Shown one piece after another: positions 1 to 10,008 of a stretch of 17,901 nucleotides of DNA (position 1 is its first letter; the number at the start of each line of letters is the position of its first letter). Source of the stretch: Oehlia diaphana (taxonomy: Eukaryota > Glomeromycota > Glomeromycetes > Glomerales > Glomeraceae). The notes below the pieces were generated by a model. The model saw nothing but the letters and a program-made list of their open reading frames with translations, ran no database searches and was not told the origin of the DNA. Position numbers and translations under genes: made by a program. The stretch is taken from NCBI GenBank assembly GCA_003833135.1, contig QZLH01000559.1, positions 60,174 through 78,074 on the forward strand. Reading direction: 5' to 3'.

Positions 1-3000
1 TTAGGACCACCTGGTACCGGTAAAACTGTAGTTGGTATTGAAATAATGAAAGTATTATTGGCCGAAAATAATCGAGCAAATATTGGTCCTATTCTCACCA
101 TTTGTTTTACTAATCATGCTCTCGACCAGTTCTTGGAGGTAATTTATAATTTTGAATCATTGAAATTCATTGTGTTTTGTTTTATTTACCTAATCTAATA
201 TGCTTTTTTCTTTATGATTAGCATTTGCTTGATCAAAATATAACAAAAAAAATAGTGAGATTGGGTACTCGAACAAAATCTGAAAGAATTAAAGATTTTG
301 TGCTAGGTAAAGTTAATGTTAAAAATTGTGATATCCCTTTTTTAATGGGAGCATTGGAAGATGTTGAAAATGAAGTTGATGAAATAAAAACTTCTCTTAA
401 ATGTCATGTAACATGGAACGACATATCCGAATATCTAAAAGATGGATACAGAGAATTTTATAATAAATTTAGTAATATAACTCATAGTGATTTACCTGGT
501 TGGATCTTAGGAGATTATGACGCTGAAGAAACTGAAGATGATTCCGAAACTGATAAAGATTTTCAAGATAGTAGCGATGAAGAAACTGATAAAGATTCTC
601 ATGATGATAGTGAAGATGAGATTTATAAATTTATGGGCAAGTTTCAAATGGTTCAAAGAAAACAGACATCTATCTTTGAAAGATGGTTAAAGGGAGAAGA
701 TATGAAAAGGATCGATATGGCTATCAGAAATTGGTCAAACCATGAAGAAATAGATTCAGATGATGATGAATTTTTCGATGAATATGATGAAATACAATAC
801 GTTAAAAATTACGAAAAACCGAATACAGACCGTCCTTTAGATGTGTTATTATGTGATTATTCAATTTGGCGAATGTCAAATGAAGAGAGACAAAAACTTC
901 ACAATTATTGGCGTGCAAAGCATGATGAAGAAAGATTATTGAATTTACAAACTGTGCATGAAGGAATTCGTCAAGATTTGAATGATATTTATGATGAAGC
1001 GCGTCGTCAAGTATTATTAAATAGTGATGTTATTGGTATGACAACAAGTGGTGCTGCTAAATTTCAAAATTTGATTAAATATATTGATCCTAAAATTATT
1101 ATTTGCGAAGAAGCTGGCGAAGTCTTAGAAGCTCACATTCTTAGTGCATTAACTCCTTCTACTCAGCATTTAATATTAATAGGAGATCACAATCAACTTC
1201 GACCTCATGTTGCAACTTATTCTCTTAGTATAGAATCATACGAAGGAGAGAATTATCAATTAGACAAATCACTATTTGAAAGACTTGTTGATGGTAATAA
1301 TACAATTAGAATTGAGAAAACTAGACTTTTAACTCAGAGACGTATGAGAAAAGAAATTTCTGATTTAATCAGATACACAATTTATAATGATCTAGAAGAT
1401 GGCGAAAACACTACCGAATATCCAAAAATACACGGAGCTCAACATAATGTATATTTCATTGATCATAGAAATCCAGAAAATAAAAGTAATAGTGATTCAG
1501 CTATGCAGTCTCATGTGAATATGTATGAAGTTAAAATGGTGGTAGAAATGGTTAAATATTTCGTGAAATATGGATATACTAAACCTGAAGATATAGCTGT
1601 ACTTACTCCTTATTTAGGACAAATGATCAAAATTAAGGAAGCTTTATCTGAATCATTTGCTGTTGACATTGATGAAAGAGACGCACAAGAAATGGATGAT
1701 GTGGAGGAAGAGAAAATTAATACTCCAAAATCATTAAATCAACGAGTTACACTAAGAACTGTTGATAATTTTCAAGGCGAAGAAGCTAATATAGTTATAA
1801 TTTCATTAGTTCGTAATAACTCTGGCAATAAATACAGTTCTATCGGATTTCTTAAAAGCAAAAATAGAAGTAACGTGTTATTGTCACGTGCTAAGGAAGG
1901 AATGTATCTTATTGGTAATTCCGAGTTGATGGCATCAAAATCTGAAGATATGTGGGCTACTGTTATTAATATTTTACGTAAACGTAACCAAGTTGGTCCT
2001 GGTATGCCAATCGAATGTAAGCATCATCCTGATTGCAAGAACATTATTACAAAACCTGGACAATTTGATGAAGTTTGTTCTCCAACTGGAGGATGCCGTA
2101 GTGCTTGTGATATGCCACTTTCTTGCGGACATATATGTACCGAGGAATGTCATTTCAATAATCTTGACCATATTGGAGTTAAATGTCGTAAGCCTTGTAA
2201 AAGATTGCATTCAGAATGTGGTCATCAATGTTCGAAACTTTGTTATAAAGATTGCGGAAATTGTAGCGTACCTGTTGGTGAAATTATATTACCTTGTGGA
2301 CATACATTTCACAATGCTGAATGTTGGGAAAATAAAATCAAAGAAAATATCAGATGTAATACTACTATTGATATTATATTATCTGATTGTGGACATCCAT
2401 TACAAAATATTGAATGTTGGAAAGTTCAAAATGAAATGGAATTTACATGTCAATTTCTAGTTAATATTACATTACCTAATTGTGGGCATCCATTAAAAAA
2501 TGTTGAATGTTGGAAAGTTAAAAAGGGAGATGAATTTATTTGCTATTCTCTAACTGATATTACGTTACCTTGTGGACATGTATTACAAAATGCTAGATGT
2601 TGGAAAAACAAAACTAAAGAAACGTTAACGTGCCATTCTTTTATTGATATTATATTAGCTGATTGTGGACACACATTACAGGGTGTTGAATGTTGGAAAG
2701 CTCAAAACAATGATATACCTCCATGTAGATCTCTAATTGATATTCCATTACCTTGTGGACATACATTACATAGTGCTGAATGTTGGAAAAATCAAAATAA
2801 GGAAAATATTGAATGTAATGAACCTATTGATCTTAAATTACCTGATTGTGGACATACATTACCAAATGCTAAATGTTGTTTAGATAAAGATAAAGAAAAC
2901 ATCAAATGTAAGACTTTTATTGATGTTGAATTATCTTGTGGGCATATATTACGAGATGTTGAATGTTGGAGAAATAAACATAGACAATTACCTAAGTGTG

Positions 3001-5603
3001 ATGCTTCTATAGATATTACATTGCCCTGTGGACATATATTACGCAATGATAAATGCCATAAAAATGAAATCAAAGAAGAAATTAAATGTAATGCCCTTGT
3101 TGATATTGCACTATCTTGTGGACATATATTAAAAAATGTTGAATGTTGGCGAAACAAAACAAAAGGAGAAATTGAATGCGATATTACTATTGATATTGTA
3201 TTGCCTGATTGCGGTCATCCACAAAATGTTAAATGCTGGGAAGTTCAAAGTAAAAGGAAGTTTACATGTAACCTTCTGGTTGATAAAAAATTACCCGATT
3301 GTGACCATACAATTAAGATCGAATGTTGCAAAAAAGATCAAACTGAAAATATACCTAAATGTAATCAACTTGTTGATATTGAATTGCCTTGCGGACATAC
3401 GTCAAGATATGTTAATTGTTGGAAAATTAAAGACAATGTAGAAATCAAATGTATTACTCTTATTAATTTTACATTACCTTGTGGACATACATTAGAGAAT
3501 ATTAGATGTTGGGAAAGTAAATCTAAAAATATACCTAAATGTAATGTCCGTGATGATATTATACTTTCTTGTGGACATACGGTACAAAATGTCGAATGTT
3601 GGAAAAATGAAACGATCGAGTGTAAGGAACAAATCACAATAAGTATGCCTCGTTGTGAACACACTAATGTCATCCAGGTATATTTATTACACAATAGTTA
3701 ATATTTATGTTTAAATTATTTTATCATTAATTATAATTATTTTAATTATTTTATATTTAGTGTTCTGAGTCATCTAATGACGATATTCAATGTAAAAAGA
3801 ATTGTGGAATACGATTGGAATGTGGCCATAAATGTTCAAATAAATGTTTTAAATGTCAAGAACGGTCTAAATCACAAAATTTCAGATATAAAAACAAAAT
3901 AATAGAGCGAATAAACCATGGGAAATGTAAGACTAAATGTAAAAAGTTATTATATTGTGGACATATGTGTGAGCAAAGTTGCCATAAGGGTGAATGTCAG
4001 CCATGTAATGATAAATGTTTGGTATCATGTGACCACAAAACATGCAGTAAAGATTGTTTAGAACCTTGTGCTGTATGTGCAAAGAATTGTTCGTGGGAAT
4101 GTAAGCATCGAGGAAAATGTGAATTAAGTTGTGGAATTCCTTGTAATAGATTACCTTGTAATGAAAGATGTGATAAAAAAGCGAAATGTGGTCACAACTG
4201 TACTGGAATTTGCGGTGAAATTTGTCCTACTCGTTGTGCTAAATGTGTTCCTAAAAAAAACGAAAATCAAGGTAAGCTAATGTAAATCATTTGCTATTTT
4301 ATAAAACTTAATGATCTTTATTAACATTATTATTATTATTATTATTATCATTATTATTATTATTGGAACAGTATCAGATATAATCAATAATATCAAATTT
4401 AGCAAGGTAGATTGGAATAAAGAAAAGATGGTTACTCTTCCTTGTGGGCATATATATACAATGAAATCTATGGATAAGCTTATGGGAATGAAAGAATATT
4501 ATGAAGGTTCAATTGAAGGAGGATGGACATCAGTTAAGTCGTTTCCGACTTCAACAAGCATAAAAAGGTGTCCAGTATGTCAAGCGTCAATTAAAGATAT
4601 TAGAAGATATGGAAGAATAATTAAAAAATACGCATTGGAAATACAGAACAGGAAATACATGATAAAATATAATGGTGAATTAAGGAAAATTGACAAACGA
4701 ATTATTAGATCTTTTAACGAAATGAATGGAGAGAGAAAAAAATTAAAAAATGAATTATGTGGCATTTCTAAATTAAAACAAAGAATAGATTTCAAGGATA
4801 AAAATAGAGGATTGCCAGAAATTACTCCTTATCATTATTTTGAAGGTATTGCACAATATCACGGATTTGATGAAAATAGTCAACAAGTTTGGCTTAGTCA
4901 CGTTAACAAATTATTAAGATGCTATAGTAATTTAATTCCCATTATTCGTGCCGCCAAAAAGGCACCTCATAAAAAAGCTTTCGAAACAAATTTGTAAGTA
5001 TAGAATAAGTTATTTTTAAAGAGAATTTTTTTATATTTTATTTTAATTTAATTTATTTATTTATTTTTTTTTAGAAATACAAGGGGGGGATCCATAGATT
5101 TAACTTACAAACAGCAGTTAGATCATAAAGTTCATTCGATTTATGTAGATGGTGTTTTGAAAGTTATCGACATACAAAAAATCTTACATGATGAAATTTT
5201 ATTCATAATTCAAGAATTATCTTTAGTAACTAAAGATGTTACAATTATTAAAGATCTTTGGAAAAATTTTGATGAAAAATTAAAACAATCTATACAAGAC
5301 CATTTACGTTTAATTAAAGATGCGGCAAAATCTACTGATTATGATAGTAATTCACTTTTAGTTAATGTAGGAATATTAGAATGTGATTTTATCATGCTTC
5401 GAAATCCACATAGTGAAAATTTTAATGATAAAGCAGATATTATTAAAAAGTGTAATGATATTAAAAGAAATATTAAGGATATATCTGAAAGCTCCAGTTA
5501 CGTAAACGCCGAAGGAAAATTTAAGAAGAGTATTCTCGATAGATTAGAAAAATTATGGGAAAACTGTGATGGTGTGATTAATGTATGTGAAAACGCATGC
5601 TGA
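1..5603 (+). CDS. ZNFX1-like NF-X1 zinc-finger RNA helicase, 5'-truncated by the window
   Basis: Exons read as <1-138, 222-3677, 3761-4271, 4372-4993 and 5075-5603, giving 1751 residues and a TGA stop; introns are 83, 83, 100 and 81 bp with phases 0, 0, 1, 2. Helicase motifs run in order: Walker A GPPGTGKT (residues 2-9), Walker B-like EEAG (342-345), GDHNQLRP (367-374), TVDNFQGEE (559-567) and NVLLSRAK (597-604). These mark a UPF1-like SF1 helicase. A Cys/His repeat array follows (about 734-1217), then NF-X1-type Cys clusters in exon 3, and a C-terminal RING-like piece with CGH (1393) and CPVC (1435-1438) followed by RRYGRIIK, as in ZNFX1. Known relatives include animal ZNFX1 and S. pombe Hrr1, which work in RNA silencing or RNA sensing; that role here is inferred. 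An acidic insert lies at about 144-180. AATAAA occurs 118 nt past the stop. The N-terminus and start codon are outside the window. Confidence 0.9.
139..221 (+). other. Intron 1 of the ZNFX1-like gene
   Basis: The donor GTAATT follows FLE and the acceptor ATTAG precedes HLLDQN. The intron is 83 bp, phase 0, with a CTAAT branch-like motif and a T-rich tract before the acceptor. Removing it joins the conserved helicase motif NHALDQFLE to its usual continuation (HLLDQ...RLGTRTKSE). Confidence 0.9.
2283..3816 (+). repeat. Tandem C-x-H-x(5,6)-C-x(7-11)-C zinc-module array inside the ZNFX1-like gene
   Basis: About sixteen consecutive units of 30-31 codons run from residue 734. Each has L-[PSA], an optional extra residue, C-[GDE]-H, five or six residues, Cys usually followed by Trp, about ten residues, then Cys and a short [IV]-D-I-type linker. 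Four potential zinc ligands (C, H, C, C) recur per unit. Unit 12 has CDH and unit 16 CEH instead of CGH; unit 15 has a shortened C-x7-C. Unit 16 is split by the 3678-3760 intron, and splicing restores C-E-H-x5-C-x9-C, which independently supports the junction. Several units contain an inserted residue before CGH (PDC, PNC, ADC), others do not. The DNA copies are diverged but clearly related, which suggests old internal duplication. Confidence 0.85.
3678..3760 (+). other. Intron 2 of the ZNFX1-like gene
   Basis: The donor is CAG|GTATAT and the acceptor TATTTAG|TGT; 83 bp, phase 0. Reading through would end translation at 3701 after a short non-conserved peptide. Splicing continues the Cys/His module pattern into exon 3, beginning CSESSN. 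Confidence 0.88.
4272..4371 (+). other. Intron 3 of the ZNFX1-like gene, with ATT microsatellite and tandem acceptors
   Basis: The donor GTAAGC follows AATCAAG. The acceptor is TTGGAACAG (ending 4371) or, six bases later, TATCAG (ending 4377). Both keep the phase-1 frame and differ only by two codons (Val-Ser). An (ATT)n run fills about 4325-4364, directly before the acceptor. Confidence 0.8.
4325..4364 (+). repeat. ATT trinucleotide microsatellite in intron 3
   Basis: About thirteen ATT units with one interruption (ATC) sit just upstream of the splice acceptor. Read as protein this would be a poly-isoleucine run, which is why it should not be taken as coding. Confidence 0.9.
4994..5074 (+). 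other. Intron 4 of the ZNFX1-like gene
   Basis: The donor GTAAGT is a perfect consensus; the acceptor TTTTTTTTAG ends at 5074; 81 bp, phase 2. Splicing replaces the immediate stop (TAA at 4995) with a 175-residue last segment. A run of seven G lies at 5083-5089 close to the acceptor within exon 5. Confidence 0.85.
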
Positions 5604-6700
5604 AATTTGAAGCATTGAAGAAACAGAAATTCATCAACAAAATGTGTTTTTTAGTTCAATAGTTTAATTTTAATGTTTAAAAAAAAGATTTATATTATGA
5701 TGTGCTAAATTTAAAAGTAAAATAAAATTTAATTATAAATTTAAATTATAAAAACAGTACGTTATGAATGTTTTGTTTATACGTTAATTTAAATATATAC
5801 AATACTTAAACAATTTAAATATGTCTATAACTGTTTATGTGTTAAAAGAATTTAATTTCATCCATGCAAAATTTATTGAATTTGAATTGTGCAACATTAA
5901 AAAGAGTGATATTCTTACGTCCGATCTATTTATCCCTCCACAAGTTTATTTTTCGACGCCAGGGTGGCGCTGCCAGAATTGGCGGTTTGGTACACGATTT
6001 AGTTTAGAATTACTTTAGGCTTACGAATAGTAATTTGTATCGTGACTTTGTTCACATGGAAATTAAAAATAAATAAAATCATAATTAAGAAAATCAAACT
6101 AATACATTGGCGGTTAATTAAAATTTTAACTGGATTTTTTTTTATTCTAATGGATTAATACTAACAAAAAAAAATTTAATTTTCTTTATTGATTGACTCT
6201 CTTAGTTACTACAACTAACCATTTCTAGTAGCATTTTTCGGTCGGATTTTGTTGTACAAAAATTATCCAATAAAATTTTTTTATTTTCGATCGCAAATTG
6301 AACTGCTTTAGATTGAAATTTAGTTCGAACTCCTTATATTGATATATTTTTTTTTCTTAAATGTCACGTAAACAGAAATTATCTGATTTTTGGTTGGTTA
6401 TTTTTGGCGTTCGACCAAAAACCAATAAAAAATTGGGATAAAAGTTCAGAAAATGGTTGCGTTGTACAAACTGATCAGCCCAAACTTAAATCTGAGACGG
6501 AAATTTTTTTTAACCCAAAAAATATTGTTTATTCTTTTTTGGTTAGGGTCAAGACTATAATCAGATTAGAACTACGTCCTACGGCTTTTTTCGATATTTA
6601 GTGAGATTTTTAGAATTTTTTTGATATATTAACATCAAGGGAATATTTATTATTCATATACATTGTTCAGAAGGCTAATTCTTGTGATTATAATAGAAAT
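5604..6700. other. Intergenic DNA 3' of the ZNFX1-like gene
   Basis: No convincing gene is seen. A putative polyadenylation signal AATAAA is at 5721-5726. A small GC-richer patch at 5955-5985 holds two adjacent hairpins (CGCCA/TGGCG at 5957-5969 and GCCA/TGGC at 5972-5983). A longer imperfect stem follows at 5993-6044 (CACGAT...ATCGTG, with AATTACT/AGTAATT inside). The short open frames at 5821-6018 and 6404-6601 look like chance. Confidence 0.6.
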
Positions 6701-6829
6701 TGAAGGTCAAAATAAATATATAAAAAAAATATTTCTTAATTTTATAAAAAATATATATATCCAAATTAAAATAAATATATCTGAATTTTATTAAATAAAA
6801 TATATATAAAATATATATCCGAATTTTAT

Positions 6830-7400
6830 TTTGTTAACAAAAATATATATACCCAAATTTATTAAATTTATTTATTAAAAAAACATTATATGACTTTATT
6901 TATTAAAGAACAAAAGCATTATATGTTAAAAAATAATTATATGAATTTATTTATTATAAAACATTATACAAGTTTATTTATTAAAAAAAAGCATTATAAA
7001 TTTAATTATTAAAAAATATACAACGAGTTTACTTATTAAAATACATATTACATGAATTGATTTATTTAAAAAATTATATACCAAATTTATTAAATTTTTT
7101 TACTAAGAATATATTATACAAATTTATTTTAAAAAAAAAACATTACATGAATTTATTTATTAAAAAAAAAAATTATATGAATTTATTTATTAAAATAAAA
7201 GCATCATAATTAAAAAAAAAATTATTTATTAAAAAACATTATACAAGTTTATTTATTAAAATAAGCATTATATGATACAAATTTAGTAATTATTAAAAAA
7301 TATTACACGTATTTAATTATCAAAAAAAAAATTATATGAATTTACTTATTAAAATATATATTACATGAATTGATTTATTAAAAAAAAATTATATATATTA
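6830..7400. repeat. Degenerate AT-rich minisatellite
   Basis: About fifteen diverged copies of a roughly 25-36-bp unit built on CATTATATGAATTTATTTA followed by TTAAAA and a variable A-run. Recurrent variants contain TACAAG, ACATGA or ATAAAT at the same place. The stretch just before it (6720-6830) has related but more degraded ATATAT-containing copies. It has no coding potential. Confidence 0.7.
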
Positions 7401-8358
7401 CACAAATAAAAAAAAAAATACGGACATAGAATCATCCAAATTTGATTCGTATGAAATAAATTTTATTGAATAATTTTATTTTGAATATGAATATAAATTA
7501 TAATATACGTTTTATATAAAATTTTTAATAAGTTTACTACAGCATGGTTAGAAACCGAAAAAAATTTTTAAAAAAATTGTTAAATGTTTTTTATAAATTA
7601 AAAAAATTCATAATATTTCTTCGTTTAGCCAATTACAAGATTATTAAATCGAAATGCAAAAAAAAAAAAAAATAAAATAAATTATTTATTTATTAACAAT
7701 GCAAATAAGTGTTAAAATTTATGGTATATATCATACTCTTAGTAAGGGGCCACGGCCCTAGGGCATGACTCTAGTTCTGATAATAAAATTTTTTCGTTAC
7801 AGTTATATTTTATTTCTTGCTTTCATTTAACAACCTTATTTATTATTACAATCATAAATTAAAGTTTTTTAGTATAGGTTCATTGTACAAGTGTATTCCT
7901 TTCTAGTGATATTTATTAATTACATTATAATCATTAGCTTCTGAATTTTCCAAAACTTTAATAACAATATACCAAATCTATTCTTGCAACGAATTTAATG
8001 AGAATTTTCTTAAATTAATTTAGTGTGTTTTTTCGGTAATCGCACTCTTGACAATTCTGATTAATGAAATTTATTTTAGAAGCAGGTTACTTAGTTACAG
8101 TCACGCGTATTCCTACTGTCATTCAGATGTTTGGAAGCAATCTGCTGAGCTTTCTTTAAGCATCAATGTTTAAGTCCCTAGTCCCTGCATGCTTTCCCCA
8201 GATGCATCTCACTACAGTATACCTACTGTCATTAGACTATAACATTTGGAGCAACGTGTATATAGGGCATTTACTAGAAACTTCATATTATTAATGATAA
8301 TGGTATAATTATTCTGTAGTATTTTTTTTAATTTTAAATTTTAATTTATATTTGATAG
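7401..8358. other. Intergenic DNA with small GC-rich islands
   Basis: Mostly AT-rich with no gene seen. Two patches stand out. At 7746-7764, GGGCC-AC-GGCCC overlaps the perfect palindrome GCCCTAGGGC. At 8100-8260 there is balanced base composition and an imperfect direct repeat (8109-8140 and 8219-8254, sharing CCTACTGTCATT and later TTTGGA then GCAA). Both may be remnants of mobile elements; no element ends could be defined. Confidence 0.5.
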
Positions 8359-8521
8359 ATGAAGATAAAGCACATAACAATCCAAATCTTCATTCAGAAA
8401 AACAAGATGAATTGGAACTTCCTGAAAGTAAGAATTATTTTTTAAAATATTTAAAAAAATTACCTCTTAAATTACCAAATTAAACAAAATCTTTTTTTTC
8501 TTTATTTTAGATACAGAATAA
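8359..8521 (+). pseudogene. Orphan C-terminal exon pair of a Rhizophagus-type kinase
   Basis: Exon 8359-8427 (69 nt) and exon 8511-8521 (11 nt, ending TAA) match the last two exons of the minus-strand kinase gene at 13721-13789 and 13624-13634. Exon lengths and phase-1 junctions are identical, with 57 of 69 bases identical by eye. The shared motif NNPNLHSE is followed by KQDELELPE here and EQEEFEIPD in the kinase. Splice sites look intact: acceptor TTTGATAG, donor AAA|GTAAGA, 83-bp intron, acceptor TTTATTTTAG. No kinase domain or other tail exon is visible upstream in 5604-8358. It is therefore best read as a relic of a duplicated or transposed kinase copy lying in inverted orientation about 5 kb from its relative. 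It could also be a 3' exon pair used by an unrecognised transcript. Confidence 0.75.
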
Positions 8522-8914
8522 TTATATAAATTGAAATAGATAACTTTATTATATCTGGTTTTGTTTCTTATCATGAATTATTTAAACACTATGACGGTGA
8601 AATTTTCTTCAAGATTCTTAGTTTATTTATATTAGTAATATATCATGTGTATAAACTGAACATATATTTATTAAATAAATTTTATAGTATATTTTTAAAT
8701 GTAAAATTTTATAATATTTCATGCATGGCATTATGATTCACACAAAAAAATATTTAATATCGTTAATAAATTTCTTGGCCGGAATTGTCAGAATTATCAT
8801 AATTTTGGATCCAAATCACGTCGGCATGATATACTATGTATCCACCACACACAGCCGCATCTCGGGAATATAGCGATCTCATTAACCAATAAATTTATTT
8901 TCAATTTTAAGGGA
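8522..8914. other. Intergenic DNA between orphan kinase tail and transposon
   Basis: AT-rich to about 8770, then a patch of ordinary composition at about 8775-8880 that includes GGCCGGAATTGTCAG and CACGTCGGCATG. It looks like a piece of a longer repeat, but neither ends nor an open frame could be defined. No gene is seen. Confidence 0.45.
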
Positions 8915-8923
8915 TTAAAATTA

Positions 8924-8968
8924 GAGTATTGCTAAATCTCACTGGTTGTGATTCTCACCGGCGGTGAT
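8924..8968 (+). repeat. Left terminal inverted repeat of the 1.1-kb transposon
   Basis: It begins GAGTATTGC, directly after TTAAAATTA, and continues into GTGATTCTCACCGGCGGTGAT. It pairs with 9955-9999 without gaps. Confidence 0.82.
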
Positions 8969-9189
8969 TTTCACCGAAATTTTTTTTTTAATTTTTTTTT
9001 AATTTATCTTATAAACCTATTGTAATTTTTTAACGAAATTATTTAAAGTAACTTAATGTAATGAAATTTTTATTTGCAAACTAAATACTAAAAGTTCACG
9101 TTTATAATGATAATAATAATAATTTACTAATTAAAGATACGTTTTATTGATTAAAAATATAAATATTAACAATTTTTTATTTATTTATT

Positions 9190-9890
9190 TATTCATAGAA
9201 ATAACAGAAATAATGAAAATAAAACGAAGAGAATGTGCAATAACAAAAGAAGAGTAAGAAACAAAATATATGAAAAATTAATGAATGAAGAACAACAAAA
9301 GAAGTGAAGGGAAGAACAAAATAAATAAAGAGGAATAAAAAGTAATGAAAGAAAAAAAGGTGGAGTAAAAAAAACGAAAGAAGCAAGAGTGAGGTGAAAA
9401 AGGGATGAAAAAAACGAAGGGGATAAAAAGGAACGAAAAAAAATGAAATGGAGTGAAAAAGAAATGAAAATTAAGGAAATAAAAGTAACAATGGAAACAA
9501 AAGAAAAAGAACAGTGGGGAATAAAAAAATGAAGGAAACCAACCGGTCAAATAAAAACCATAAAATAAGTTAGTAAGAAACGAAATATGATAAAAAAAAT
9601 AAAAAAAAGAACACACCGAGAAGAACTAAGGATCTAAAAGAAAACAAAATAAAGTTTGGAAGGAAATGTAAGGAACAAAATATAAGAAACGAAGTGTAAG
9701 AGACAAAATAAAAAAAAACAAAAACTTCAAAAAATCGTGAACATGTACTAATACTAAACACACCTTAATTGCAAAGAGCAAAGGACTGAAAGGAGTAAGA
9801 ACTTAAAGAGAATAAAATAAAGTTAGCAATAAATAAAATATAAAAAACAATAAAAGAAAAAAAAAGAAAAACATACCAGCTGAGCGAAGG
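9190..9890 (+). repeat. Purine-biased low-complexity tract inside the transposon
   Basis: The plus strand is overwhelmingly A and G for about 700 bp; for example 9361-9420 has only 8 pyrimidines in 60 bases. Degenerate units such as GAAATGAAA, GGAACAAAATA and GAAACGAAG recur at roughly 10-30-bp spacing. The clearest are at 9656-9715, where GTAAGGAACAAAATATAAGA and GTAAGAGACAAAATAAA are neighbours. The minus strand gives long Phe/Ser-rich open frames only because T-rich DNA lacks stop codons. Confidence 0.75.
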
Positions 9891-9954
9891 GTTTAAAATT
9901 GAACAAATAATTGATGATGACGTAATCGCGTAACCAATCAAAAACGTGGGTGTG

Positions 9955-9999
9955 ATCACCGGCGGTGAGAATCACCACTGGCGATTTTTTGACATTCTC
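9955..9999 (-). repeat. Right terminal inverted repeat of the 1.1-kb transposon
   Basis: Read on the minus strand it begins GAGAATGTC and reaches GTGATTCTCACCGCCGGTGAT. It is followed on the plus strand by the second copy of TTAAAATTA. Confidence 0.82.
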
Positions 10000-10008
10000 T
10001 TAAAATTA

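Larger units (their letters stand above)
8915..10008. mobile_element. Non-autonomous Mutator-like DNA transposon with 9-bp target duplication
   Basis: An exact 9-bp direct repeat TTAAAATTA flanks the element (8915-8923 and 10000-10008). The element itself is 8924-9999 (1076 bp), beginning GAG and ending CTC. Terminal inverted repeats of 45 bp (8924-8968 and 9955-9999) match at 34 of 45 positions, with 20 of 21 in the inner part (GTGATTCTCACCG then CGGTGAT). Each terminal repeat contains its own small palindrome around TCACCGGCGGTGA. A 9-bp duplication and G-starting ends fit Mutator-like elements as a class. No transposase frame exists inside, so it would need a partner elsewhere. The interior is dominated by a purine-biased tract. 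Assignment to the Mutator superfamily is inference from ends and duplication length. Confidence 0.8.

Noticed and set aside
1993..3694. Alternative-frame open frames over the zinc-module array on both strands
   Set aside because: Shadows of the repetitive Cys/His coding region; the helicase frame explains them.
5821..6018. 65-codon open frame
   Set aside because: Composition drifts across a GC-rich hairpin patch; no homology recognised and no splice signals supporting it.
6326..6337. AGTTCGAACTCC resembling a tRNA B box
   Set aside because: The flanking bases do not form a T-arm stem, and there is no matching A box or acceptor stem.
6404..6601. 65-codon open frame
   Set aside because: No motif, and it sits in repeat-like DNA; chance expectation.
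6830..7400. CRISPR-like regular repeats
   Set aside because: The units are contiguous, degenerate and AT-only without unique spacers, and the genome is eukaryotic.
9189..9959. Several minus-strand open frames rich in Phe, Ser and Leu
   Set aside because: They are the complement of the purine tract; T-rich DNA lacks stop codons. Low-complexity composition, no domain, no splice logic.
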